Made by a program: the position numbers and the translations under genes | The notes under the pieces: generated by a model | The model's database searches: none | What the model saw: the letters and a program-made list of their open reading frames with translations, nothing else | Told to the model about the DNA's origin: nothing | Shown here: one piece after another, positions 44,000 through 57,800 of the stretch | Layout of the letters: the number at the start of each line of letters is the position of its first letter | How positions within the stretch are numbered: the first letter of the stretch is position 1 | Assembly (NCBI GenBank): GCA_959347315.1 | Contig: OY365809.1 | Coordinates: 41,733,290-41,797,289 of the forward strand | Length of the DNA: 64,000 nucleotides | Source: Bimastos eiseni | Taxonomy: Eukaryota > Annelida > Clitellata > Crassiclitellata > Lumbricidae | Direction of reading: 5' to 3'

Positions 44000-46900
44000 A
44001 GGTCTACTATCAACAGTCTCCTATGCAGTATAATTATATGCTGTGCACTATTTTGATATAGGATTTCATGAATTACCACCAATAACTTATTATGAGCCTT
44101 TTGCTGTGAAGAAGTAATGTTTTAAAGTAAATGAATGGCAAATTCAGCAAAGTCTAGCGATTCTGTTATACAATCGACCTGCATAACAGAAATGGTAGCC
44201 TATACATGTAGGTCAATACATGGGTCTATGTTTGTTTGCATGGTTCTCAGTGGGTGTTGGAATCTTACAGGTCGAATAATTCCCCATCAATGTATAAATG
44301 ACCAAGTTCATGTGGTTTTTGAATCGGTTTATTCCGGTCCGAGAAAAAACTGTGTGAAAATTCCTCACTTTTAATAGACACAAATTACTATTGCGTCATA
44401 CAACCATCTCTGCTAAGAGGTGCAACAGTGACAATACTCTTCAGAAACTCAAAGCTCACTTGATTCTTTCGTACAGAGATAGGCCTAGTCTAAATTGTGA
44501 TATATTAGAAGCTACAGATGCGCATACAAATATATGCAGGTATATATACATATACATGTATGTATGCTTATATGATATTCTAGAGTCAGCAGACCATAGC
44601 ACAGGCTATAACTAAAGCTCTGGCTTCTCAGTATAAAGAAATCAGCTAAGCGTTTAGTCGCCAGCTGTATACGTCCACGCATAAGCTTACAGCTTACGCT
44701 ATAATATATATGAACGTGTACATCTGCTTGTCCAAACCTGCAACTTGTTCGTGTAGTATGTAGGCCGAAGCATGTGATTATTGATTCAAGAACAAGGTTC
44801 AATATTGATCATGCAGCGAATACGACTTTTGAACGACAAGTTTCTATATCTCTTCAACCACAACAAGCAGGTTATAAAACACAGTTAAAAGAAACCATGG
44901 CAGATCGGAAATCTTTTGCACTAAGCCAACGTTTAGGTCTAACTTATAATTTTAAATCCTTATCTGAAATTGCGTAATCGACTGCTGCTTCGTCTAATAA
45001 TCGTATTGATCTAATGAAACCTAATCTATTAACAATTATTACAATGCATCCTGGTCCAGCATAGTTGATCGCCGCTCCTATATAATCCTATATAAATGTT
45101 TACAACAATTGGAGAGTCCAATCTAGTGAAGTTACTAATATTTCTTACAAGTAGACCTACTTCTGTAGCGCTTTCGTAAACTGGGGTAGTTTAAAAGAAA
45201 TCGTCTGACAATGTCCTAAGCAAATAGATACCTCTAGGATGATTAAGTTTCCCACTCAAATTTCATACATAGCAAATTTCTTTAATAGGACGCCTTAGTC
45301 TTATAGAAGCTTTAAATTGTAACTAAACCCCAAGAAAAAACGTTATTACATCTTGAAACAGTTGCAAGGAGCAGGTGAAAAATAGGCTTAACAACTTTAA
45401 AGACGAACGTGTACTAATAGTGGCCGTGGTAAAAGTGTTGAAACCTATTAAAAAGTAAATAGTAGCTTTAAGAATGAGTTCAAGAGCTAATGTTCGTACA
45501 GTACACTCAGACATTACTTTCTCGTCTGTCCCATCATCTCAATCTCACCACCGTCACAGAACGCCGTTGGCATCTCTGTCCGTATATAAAACCTTGAATT
45601 CTTTGTCGGTGTCTATAGGTAGCGATAGATTAATGACGGCATTACTGGCGTGAACAGCCGAACAATAAGTATCAAAACAGTGGGATCGATATCCACTACC
45701 CTGCAAAAGGCCGACTCAGCCTGTCATTCGCTAGGTGGAGTTGATGGGTGACTTGCATTACCACCATGCAGTTAATTTGAGCTTCTGTAATAACGCGTTG
45801 TCTCCCGTTCATACCATGACTTGTGATCCAGCTGCGTATTTGTCAGTTTTGATCACTATAGAAGAATGTTGGGATAGTTTATGCATGTTAGCATTTGTTC
45901 AAAAAATGAAATCAAAAAAGTTTGAGCTCCAAATACATATATTATTTTAAACGGAATTCCTCAGTTATAAAGGATACAAAAATCACATGTCTTATGTCTA
46001 ATTGCTAAGCTTTTTACGAAAGCTCAAAACCGCTCTCGATGAAAAAAGATGAATATCCCAAAACCATTTGAAACAATTATGTGTTTTTGCAAAAGATGCC
46101 TACTTAATGCATGGTCGAAACTAGTTGTGATTGGCATGCATAAGAAAGACAGTCTCTTGAATTTCACGCCAAAAGACGACGAGTTTTGATTCTCGCTTGA
46201 AAAGTGAGCTGATAAAGAGATAATCGTTTCACCGAGTAAGGACAAATCGCTCACTAACTTAAAAGGAGATACTCGTGTTAGAGATAACATAACATAACAA
46301 AACGGTGATCGTGAGTGGTTGCAGAAGAATTGCCTTTGTGTGAGAACCACTTTTCCATAACTTCATCCTTCGTCCTAGTACCCAAATTTATTCAGTTTCC
46401 TCTTGAATGTTGCAACAGAGTTCACAGACACAGTTAATAGATAGGTTTTATTTGTCGAGATTTTTTTAAAGACAGGATGCTTGGCAACCATCGTGCAATT
46501 TCCATTATTAGTCAGAGATTGGTAATATTGGTGACTTCAAAAACGAGGCGCAGTCCCTTGCCTCTAATAATTGATTACAGTCCGTCTTAAGACATTCTAG
46601 AGCTTAATATTTATGAGTCCGAAGGCCCATTATGTTTGAGTTATAGGCCAATTGTTTATGAGTTGAAGGTCTGTTATTTATTAGTTAAGCTAATTATTTA
46701 TGAGTCTAACAGTTTTATTAATGAATCCCAGGCAAAACTCTTGAGTTGGCTTAATTGCTGTCTTTAGCATAACCGTTTAATCTATCAGGCTGCTATTTGT
46801 CAACATCACGTCCTTCAAATTCGTTTAGCTTCAAGTGACATGGATTGCCCAACAGAATTGTAGTGCCTACAACATATGTCGGTTATTTGGCCATCAGTCG

Positions 46901-48590
46901 TGATCACTCAAGCCTCTTCTTATTCAGATTAACCTATAATCAGTTGACTAATTGCGACATTAAAAGTCAACTTTCGTCTGTAAAGAATCGTTTGGCTACT
47001 TGATGACAAAATAAAAAAATATTAAAATTGATGGAGCATCATCTGTATAGCGCCTAGATTCTTCTGTACCGTCGGTGTCACGTTTATTACAGTACCTTAT
47101 ATGAGTATGTTTGCACATATGCCTTCGGTCGACTGTCCTTCCTTTTCTATCCTAACAGTCCTATGCTTATTGTTACAGCTCACTACAGAAGCTTTGTCTG
47201 TGTTGGACCCACCTACTGAAATTGTCTTTCTCGAGAGCAGCTGATAGAGCTTCTCAGTTTGTCCATTTCCACAGTTTCGTAAGCACCAGAAGTCTGTATT
47301 AGCTGAGAATTTATACGAGATGCATTAGCAATAATAAGTCCGCGTCGAGGTTCAGGCATACTCCTGGAACGCCGTGAGACTCATTCAAGCAGGAAGTGGC
47401 GTAGTAACTCTTCCTAGACATTTCAACGAAAAATGAGCATAGCAAAATATATAATATTATGGTCTACGCATCTGCTATTATAAATAGCTTGCAATATATA
47501 TTATATATATATATAATTACACACATGTTATATATATCTAGAGTAAATAATATTTATTATTGCGATACAATGAACTCTTTCTAGAAATTCAATGAAGAAT
47601 GAGATTTCTTCTAGTTTATTATATTAAATGTGTGCACGGCTCATAAATAAATACAATAATACATATGTATGTAGACCTACATGTATGTATGTATGTATGT
47701 ATGTATGTATGAATGTACGCATGCATATGTGCAGGACTCCATGTAGCCCATGGGCGCACACGACGAGGCTGGCCATCTGGGTTTTTAAAATTAACTCTTG
47801 TACCTTTCATGTCTCAGTGAATGGTCCCTTCTTTTTATGACCTCTGATCGATGACAGTTCAACATGCACTGATCTCTTAGAGCATGGGTCATTAAACATG
47901 GAGCAATACATGTCAATTGAAGTGATCAATCACTCAGCATGGGTGTAACTTATCCCCACGCAGTGTTTCCAAAAAATATCCACTACCTCTTTCCTTCTCT
48001 CTCCAGATTAACCTCTCCTTTATATGCCCAATATACAAATTTATTAAGCCTTGATAATCAACATAAGGTCAGTCATAGATAACAAACGAATACCTACATG
48101 CTTCCTTTATATTTCACAATGATCACGCGCTGATCATATCGATTTTTTTGTATACAAAATGCAATTTTCGTTGCTTGCACCCTAAAGTGATGGTGACTGA
48201 CAGCACCACTTTCAGAGTAGGGTGGTCAATTCGGGAAAAGTGGTCACCTTATTTCAGACTGGTGGCAACCGAACGGACACCGTGGTCACAATAGAAAGCC
48301 ATTGTCCCAATATCACAATACAAGCAACTGTCACAATGCCAGGCTCACAGTCACATTACAAAGTTGCGCCTAGGCTTCCACAGATAAAGCTAAGAAAACA
48401 TTGTTTCTCAAGACGTTGACGTGATCAATTCTGTCTCAATTTTTCATGTGCTCGAGTCGAAGCGTTTGACAGCGCTGACTTTATTATGGTATTCGATCGA
48501 CAGGGATGAATTTATATGCTACTTAGGATTTATAACCCATGCCTGCCTGTTGGCATTGAGGAAGTCGTACATCAGATTATTAATCATTCA
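44000..48590. other. Gene-poor stretch
   Basis: AT-rich sequence without recognisable genes. 44770-44980 holds an open frame (AANTTFERQVSISLQPQQ...) that I cannot place. 47044-47060 has the LINE-type tatagcgcc word; 47680-47715 is a (TATG)n repeat. Confidence 0.45.
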
Positions 48591-48598
48591 TAATTCTG

Positions 48599-48607
48599 TA
48601 TATAAAG
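48599..48607 (+). promoter_or_regulatory. TATA box of the modular precursor gene
   Basis: tatataaag, 118 bases before the ATG at 48725. A start near 48630 would give a 5' UTR of about 95 bases. Confidence 0.6.
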
Positions 48608-48724
48608 GGAGAAAGCGTTTGACAGAGTTCACCGGTCTAGAGAAAGTTACTGACGCCAGCTAGTCTCTTGAGTCAAAGCGTTCGTGTTACAAGGTTTTAC
48701 GGTTTGTTCGTCTCGCAGGACAGA

Positions 48725-48833
48725 ATGAAGGTCGTTCTCATTCTGTCCCTGGTCTTGGCTCTTCTGGTCTCCGTGTCCTTCGCTGCACCATCTTCTATGG
48801 TCCTACTTCCAGCTTATGATTCGGAGGACTTAA
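48725..48833 (+). CDS. Exon 1: signal peptide
   Basis: MKVVLILSLVLALLVSVSFA, with likely cleavage near SFA-APS, then a short linker PAYDSEDLS. Donor a|gtaagat is strong. Ends in phase 1. Confidence 0.8.
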
Positions 48834-51800
48834 GTAAGATGCAATTATAGTATTATAAATGTGAATCCGTATGTAATTAACCTGACAATCAATTATCGCA
48901 CCAGACTCATCAATGTCTCAATTAGTTACTACGTGCTAGGTCATTGCAAAAAAGCTAACTTACGGATAATGGGCACGCAGTTAACTAACTGCACTGAATA
49001 CAGCGCTGCATGAGACGTTATTCGCTCACTGTACGTGATATGAAAGTTATGACGATGCTCTCTAGTTTCACTGATTGCCTCGATGAGCGCCTCTGACTGA
49101 TATCATTCATCCCGCTTTACAAATTTGCAATTGCAATAACAATATCGAAATTGCGAGTTTTAATTCCAACGGTGTGCCTATGTTTAAGTTTTATACTGAT
49201 AATTCTGAGCAATATATCTTCCAAGCCATGGCAGGTAAGTAATAAGTGAATAATCGTGGTTTTGCCGGTTAAACTTTTATGATAACTATCACTTCGTCCT
49301 TTGACTGTATTTGAACTGTGAATGGTTGGCATATGCATTTTCAGTAGATCACTAATCACCTTATAATCACACAATGAGCTTTTGCTTCTGCAGTTTAAAG
49401 TGAATGATAATCAATATTACAGGAAATGTATTGCCCACGTTGCTACGAATGAATATTGGCGCTAAGAACATTGAATTATTTATGTTGAAATGTTAATTAG
49501 AAATGTCTACCTAATGGATCGTTCATTTTATCTAGTCAATGAATTACTTGAGCAATTATAGTAATTAAACTTGAAATAAATGCAGTTGATGAATTATTTA
49601 TATCGTCACATTTAATTACCATAATTGGCGTAGCCCCTACTCATAATTATTGTTGCAGTCCCTAAATTGTCTGCATCACTATAGCTAATCAGTAACCCGA
49701 GCTTTCACAGCGTCACAGCTACAACAGCATTACTCCTGTCTTAACAGCTCATGAAAAGAGGGAGACTGTCGCGGAAGATGTGGAACAAGAACCAGACAAA
49801 GCATCCAGCCCATATCAGGCGCTTGAGGTTCCAGTAGACGATGGAAATCAAGAAAAACTCGTTCCACTTGTCTCTGGTAAATGCCTACTCCCCCTTCACT
49901 GAGCAGACAATCGCCTCTAATTTATTATAGCATATCGCAGTCAACCCTCTTGAACGGTTTGGTGCTGTGCATTCAATGCATGGCATTATAGTAAAATCAT
50001 ATTGTACTCTATTGAATTCTACCGATTTTAAGCATTTTCAACTATAACTTCGATTGCTTGAAAACATCCTTCTCCCAAGTAGCACTCATTCTGTTTAGCG
50101 GTGGCTCATTTTGAAACCAGATTTTAGGAGCAATATCTTTAACGAAGAATACGATCTTGTCACGGTCTTGGAAAAATTAATAGTCTCAGACTCAATTCAG
50201 CTAAGATTCTGGAAATAATTTTCACTACATGTAGCAGCGAGTTAAAAGATTGATACATGCACCCAGCAATACAATAATGACGGAACAGACTGAATCCATC
50301 AAAGAACGTTTTGTTCCGAATATGCACTTAGGGGGTTGCAAGACCATATGCTGTAACGTCTGCACTTCATAAAAAATATCTTACTTTTATCAGCTTTTGG
50401 ACTCAATAAAGGTGAACTGCAAGTGCTGTACCAGTTGTGGATTCGGAAGGTACCTGGTAGAAAAGATTCCTCTTTCCAAGCATTCCTGAACTGGATGAAG
50501 GAACAAAAGCAACAAGAAAAATCCAAGAAAGAAAATTCCGAGGAACAAGAGGAACAGGAGGAACCCGAGAAACAAGAATCAGAGAACACTGGTGATTATA
50601 GATTGATTTGTTAAGCTATGTGCAATGATATACCGTACAATAGGGTCTATAGTATGAAGCAACTAAACTCGTTCAATATTGCTTCTAAAGTGACCTTATA
50701 TAGACGTCATAAAGTTCTTTCTCTCCTTCACCTTCGTTTTGAGTGTTTTAGGACGTTTTGTTTACGAAGTCTATGACTCCAAGAATTCAGGCGTTAACAC
50801 AACCACTGGGCGTGACTGCGGCGTATTTATGACACGATGAAAAGAACTTTTATACTTTTGACAACAGTCATTGTAGCCTACGATAGCGATGACATTGAAA
50901 TTCTTGAAATTTGATATCGCCCTTCTTCCAACATCTTTTGCTCAGAAGTGCACACGCCTCGACGGCGCAATTGCAGTTGCAGTTGCACTGCAGAGCAATT
51001 GTGCGCGAAGGACTTGCTCAAGGTCCCTACACAGTGAATGACGCCTCGGACGAGGGTCGAAGCCGCTCACTCAGCGAACACTCAGTGTTACGGGCCGACC
51101 GCTCTAACTAATCAGCCACCGTGCCGCACGATGGTACGCCATATATTTACCTAGCTCCGAGAAGGCAAGAAAATGGGTCGTTCATTATTCAGGATTTATG
51201 AAGAAGGTCCAACATTCGCATTTTATTGTTGAAACTGTTGTACCGCAGTATGATTACAAGCACTGTATGAACGGATGATCAAAAGTTATCATCAGAGTCG
51301 AATTTGACCATATGTGGCAGTCGTGCAAGGCGTCCATCACACCCTACATAAGAACATAACGATTCGGTTCTTCATTATGTTCTGGTGTATGTAACTTGCT
51401 GCGGTTTGCCAGCCTGTTCAATAAGAGATAATAATAATAAAAATAATTAGAAATTGGTTCTGTGTATAGAGAAAAACAAATAGGCCTATTAGTAATTGGA
51501 ATGATGGCATGTCTAGAAATTTTCAGCACTATGTCAAATCACTTTATTTTGTTATGAAATACGGCGAAACCAGACATAAATCGATAAGTGATATGTCATT
51601 TTAGAAGCAGATCAAGGAGGAGTCGGAGATGAAGGATCGAGTGATAAGAATGAAAACGTCGTAGATCAGAAACCGGTGTCAGAAGTTCAGCGATCGTTCG
51701 ACGAGGAACAACCACAAAGGGACCTACAAGGATTGGCTAAAGGTTAATTGACTGAACACTATCTAAACGCGAAATAAATCTTCAATATATAATTTTCTGA

Positions 51801-54800
51801 TGAAATAAGCCATTCTATAGCAATGTCGCTTTTGGAGAAGAAATATTGTAAAACTAGAACTTCAGAGGAATAGAACTCTGTTATCGATTAAACAATATTT
51901 CTGCAGTTTATAAGATAAGTTATATACATCGAAACATGAATATATGTGCAGATAGAGTATAGTTGTACACAACATAGGCCTAAATTATGTTTAATCGACA
52001 AAGACATTTCTATTCCTGTCGCACCAAAACCTGAGTGAACTTGGCAATGTAACCGTTTTTGGGATAGCACCAGCGTCCAACATTGACGCAACTGATGTAT
52101 CCCAAGCTGTGCTAGCAGTTATATTGAGATATGTATGTATATATATATTTATTATATATATAATTTATTTTTATATATATTATCATGAATATATACATTA
52201 TATATGTATATTGTACATAATATATTGTATATATAACATATATATATCATACATTTAATATTAGTGGAATCCAAATGGGTCCCAAATTTTTTTTACTAAA
52301 GATCTCTTAGTTAAGTTCACTCAGGTTGTTATATTAAAATGCAGTTGAAATATATTAATTAACATAGGTTACAGAAATGAGCAATTAATTCATTCCAATG
52401 CTTTGGATTAGCCATTTCGTCATAAACAGGTTTCTTCTGATAGTAAACAGTTTGACAGCCTGTTCTAAATCAATAGGTCCTACCTTTCTTCGCAAGCATG
52501 CATTATGTAAGGCTGAGTCTTTTGAAAGAGCATAATCTCTTAAGCAATTCCAAAACGCTATCTTTGGTATAGAAGGGCATGTGATCAGTTCACTCCTTTC
52601 AGTATTATCGAACCTCCACGACGATCAGGGTCCTCTTCTAAGATTATTTACTATAGGTCTACTTGTGCCCGTTAATAAACGGACACCAACTTTGGTTATG
52701 GATGTTGCCATTATTATTAAACGGACAATTTTTAGAGCGCCGTAACGCAGCCATGCCGCTACAAAGGCTAGTGCACAGCTGCTTATCAGGGCGATCTTTT
52801 ACAATAATCCTAATTATAAAAAAATCATTCAAACAAGCGCAACGATAATGTTCCCCTTAATTTCGGTATCACAATTTTTGCAGAGTTTGGTTTAACGGAG
52901 GCTGAAGTGGAGAAACTGTACGGGGTTTGGCTTACGACGATTCCCATTGGCGAGGATACGACAATCCCGGCATTTGCAATCTGGCTGAAGGAAAATGATG
53001 AACCAGAGGACGACGGTGAGGTTCAAGCTAGTAAGCAGTTTGGTTTATTGTGCATACATTCAGCCCAATCTCGTGTATAGGCTTAAGATGCGTCACTAAA
53101 TAATTTGAGTGGAAACTTCTATGTAGACCCGTCAGCTGGAAAGGAGCCATAGGTCTACAACTCCATTTGCGTATTGTTATCAAATTTTTGATTTGAAATT
53201 AATTAGTCTGCAATACACATTTTTATACTAATTTTTATTTACCATTATGCCCCTCTATACGCGAACTCTCAGATAGAGGTCAATATCAGCAACTACTCAG
53301 GACAACTTTTCTTTCGACATGGATAAAATAGAATTGGTAAAATATATCGTTAGGATGAACGAACGAAATGTTTGTAAAAAAATAATGTATAAGGTTGAAG
53401 TGTTCAAAGCACGCTTAATAACCCGAATAACTTGATTATCTGATGTAGACCTATAGATCTATATAGGCTTACAATGTATAATCGAAAAAAGGTTACTACT
53501 TAGGCTTTGTGGCTTCTTCAGCGCAAATAAAGCCTGAATATTTGCCTATAGATTCTGAGAGGAGGCTATGAAAGCGGTTGACAACTATCAACCTATGCGG
53601 TTATGCACCACAAGCAATAACAACTCGCATGATAAATCCAGATCAAAGATTAGCAGAGAACCTGTCTGACTTATTATTTTATTACTTTATATTTCCCTTT
53701 TTATTTTTTATGGCCAATGTATCACTAAGTAGCGTCAAATGACAACTGCTAACATACGCTCTGACCTTCATAGCTTTTTCTAATTATACTGTATGATTGA
53801 CAAGATAAAGCACAAAGTGAGCCTAATAACTGTTCATAAACTACCCTAAATTCACACGGTTGGCTGACACCCAATGTCTTTTACAGTCACTGCGGACAAG
53901 AGAAGTTTTTCCGCTTTCATGAAGAAGCTTTTCACAACTAAGAGGAAGCCAAAGCCAAGGGAATTAGAAGACGATGAACAGCAGAGCATCGTCAATGGTC
54001 AGGACTCATTGGCCGCTCGTGATCTTAAGGCGTCGTCTAAACCAGGTCCAAAGTCTGCGAGTAAGTACAGACTTTTTATAAATAAATATTATTGCACGAC
54101 TGGGTTGGAAGTGATCTCTGCGTACTCTAAATATGTACACAGGATCAGTTGTGACAAAATCCCAAGACCCTCACCCTCTAAGGTCGCTCTTTGGTAAGTT
54201 TCCGGAGTAAATACAGGAGGTGAATTACACTGGTTAATTCTTTAATAATGGCACAAGAGCCGCCAGGCAGACCATTTATCAACCCTTGTGTAATGGCACA
54301 AGGACTGCCAGTGTCAGATATTATCCTTGTTTAATGGCACAAGAATCGCCAGGGTATCGGGTATCTATCCTAATAGTGTAGCTTAAAATATGATTAGCTA
54401 AGGTGGATCAAGAATTTAGACCAAATTTAGCTTCAAATTCTGTTAAGCGATTCAAAAACTGTTTGTTGGCGATAAATATGAAAAGCTTTCCAAGATAAAA
54501 GTCGTCAATAAATTAAAGGAAGAAGTTGCAGCAGGTAAACACACTTGCCTATTTTTTTAGTCGTTTGGTCAGTCCGTAGTTTGCTCAGTATTGTATTGTA
54601 TTTAAGCATTTATAAAGCACTTCAATAGGGTGAACAGTTTAGAAACGCTAGGCCCCGCGAGAAGTACTAGGCTTTAAGAAAAGCAAAAGATGATGAGAGC
54701 CTGCCAGATAGAATTTTAGAGCCAACAGATGGAGAAAGCACATTCCACAGAGAGGGACCACTTGAAGCAAAAGATCGAGACTGAGCCATAGCTGTCCTAG

Positions 54801-57800
54801 TTCGAGGAACCAAGAGGTCAGTTACATTAGTAACTTATAGGAAGAGATTCGATCAGTTAAACCATTTTGGTAACTTCTTTGCACAATAGAACATTCGGAC
54901 AATGAGTCAATCGGTCAAATGGTCATTTGACGAGTCAGTGCGTGGATGAGTTGACGGTGAGTGGGCGATGCTCTGGGTTTATTATAGGGTAGATACCAGA
55001 GTAGAGAGTTGGAATTTGGTGAGACAAGAACAGTGGAACCAGTCAGACGAAGAGTAAGCATGCCAGTCAATGATAGTATCAGAGGATCAATTAACTGGTC
55101 ATTAATTCAATGAGTCAGACGTCCGTTCAGTCAATTAAGCCCAGAATCGTATACCTATCATACATCAGCATTCATGGGAAAATAAAGACTCGTTTGTTCA
55201 AGAGTATACCTGCCCTGTTTCATGTGTCCTTTTACGTCCAGTCTTTCCCGACCAAAGCTAGATAATAATTACCCATGGCAGCTTCTCAGCTTGCACTGTC
55301 ACGGGTCTATCTGGCAACCGGACTTGGGTCTTCAATTGATGTCAGTGGGAAACCTATTGGCAATGCAATTTACAAGTCTACGCCTACGCGTTGAATATTC
55401 TTCAATCGACGACCACTTTGAAGTAGATAGGTGGCTGGTTCAAACAGAACTTATTCAGTCACCATCTTAGAACTTCCAGCGAATGAACGTATCCGCGGTT
55501 GGTTCAGAACGACCACCGCAAAGACTCGCTGAAGTCGATTTGATCTGCATCCAGCTTACACTTTGAAATAATAGTAACAGTTCTGATATGATATATTTGA
55601 CGTGCAAATAATTTGGAAATGATATGACGACTCTCATAGTGGCGCAACATGGCCGAAGCTCATCTAAGCTTTCTTGTTACTCTTTTAGATGAAGATGAGC
55701 AGAATTTGCTAAAAGTCTTTCGCATCTGGAAGAAGTTTCACAACGGAACAGACAAATCTTACAAGAAATTTTTGTGGGTAGTTGGAACGCTTGGAAACGG
55801 TGGAAGAACAGTTGGGGGAGGAAGAGGTGGATGGAGGAATGGATGTTGGGTAGGAGGTGGAGCTGGAAGAAACGGTGGAGGAAAAGTTGAGGGAGAAAGA
55901 GGTGGATGGAGAAAAATTAATGGAAGTTGGGTACGAGGTGAAGGAAGATCTCGGAGTTCTCGCAGTGTCGAGAACGAACTCAGCGACGAGTCTAAGAGAA
56001 CAGGTTTGACCTATTTAAGCAACAATTAAAATCTCACGCCAATATTAAGCAAAATCACTTAGTTAACCCGAAAAGTTTATAGCGATGTCACGCTATTATA
56101 CTGCAAACCTCGTTATTATACCATGAGTAAGTGATATAACTCTCGTAATCGCAATCAGGCATTTTTATAGCGCTACTTTGAGTCAGAGGTGCACCCGACC
56201 CAGGCCAGTGTCTCCATTTACGAAGTGGGCAGGCATTACGGAACTGATCAGAGGAGATGTGGTATTTACTCCGGTTACCCCAATACGGCGGACTGCAGCA
56301 TTGAGGCTGGCCTGCAGTCTGGGTCTGGACGAGAGACCAGCGTAGATTACATTACCATGATTGAATCTAGCGCAGATCAGAGCACGGGACCGTGGTCTCG
56401 TTATTATATCACCAATTAATAAGTCAATATGGCAGACTGATAGAGATCTACAGAACCGGAAAACTGGAAATTTATTGGATTGTTGATCAAGCTTTCTTGT
56501 AAATATCAGAATAAGCAAAGCAAACGACCCGGGATGGCTAAACATAAGTTGACCGCTCACTAGTATAAGCACTTACCTGGTGAATTCATTTATACAAGCT
56601 TTCAGAATGAGTAGCGTACAGTTGATAAAATTGCCTATGATCGATCAGCTGACATTCAGAAGAGAAGCTAAGTACAATTATGTCCTAAACCCTGGCAAAG
56701 AATTCTCATCTTGTCGAGTACATCGATGAAATACGGTTAAGCTGGACGTTAAATTGGTGCCTGTATATCAGTGATAATAAACTGTTGTAATAATCTTAGT
56801 TAATCGAACAGTAGGCCTACTAAAGACCAATATCATAGGATAGGCATTAGGGATAAAACACAGAATAAGTTGGGAGAAGGAATGCCGTGATACGGAGTCA
56901 CAGATGATGAATGGCAAAATAGAAACGGCACACGGTCAATGTACAACTCAAGCTCTGCAGACATTGGAAGAAGTCGGCTGCAACGTATGCGAAGTAGACG
57001 TGGCGGATCTTGAAGACGGCAGATTGAAGCCAGAATGTTGATGGAAGTCTATCGCCAATGAACAAACTCAATGATTATTCATGAGCGTTGGCCAGCACAT
57101 AGAATTAGTCGTCTACAGTCTTGTCAGACCCTTCTTTTAGAATTATGACAATATTTCAGACAAGCACAACTGTGCATATTTTTAGAAAATCTAAATTTAA
57201 AATAAATATGCAATAAAGATCATCGTAATTTTTTGCAGAATTTGGATTAACCGAGGCTGAATTGGAGGAGATGTACCAGATTTGGCTTACGAGGATACCC
57301 ACAGGCGAGGATACGTCTTTCAAGGCATTTTTCACCTGGATGGAGAAAAATGTTGAACCCGAGGAAGACAGTGCTGTTCAAGTTGGTAAGTAGTTTTGTT
57401 GGTTGTGCGGGCATTCATCATTTGACCTAATCCTGTGTTGACCTTTAGGTTTAATATGCTCCTCTCGAAATCCGAAATTTGAGGGGAAATTTCAACGGAG
57501 GTCAATCAGCTGGAAGGAGCTTTGCATCTCATAATGTGTTTCATTATTGAATTAAGTTTGAAACTTATTCTACAGCAAAACACATTTTAAACGTTGTAGC
57601 TCCTTTCTGGCTGACGGGCTTACGTAGCCTAGAAGTTATCACCCAGTTGATGAAAAGGGAGAATCTATGGTGTTAACATTTATCTACGGAATCATTACTA
57701 CTCCCACTTAAAGGCAAAAACACGAACATAAAAATGTAGAATTATTTTGTGTTTAGGATCTCGATCATTTCGAGACTTCCAAAAATTGGGATCAGGCAGC

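Noticed and set aside
44774..44977. 67-codon frame resembling a structured protein
   Set aside because: Composition is plausible but there is no homology I can name and no supporting gene structure.
54485..54534. Alternative acceptors for exon 7 giving other frames
   Set aside because: They meet a TAA within a few codons; only the 54448-type frame is open and aligns with exon 12.
56183..56572. Possible extra module exon in intron 8 of the modular gene
   Set aside because: Frame lacks AG/GT borders in phase 1 and follows a LINE-type word; no similarity to any module.
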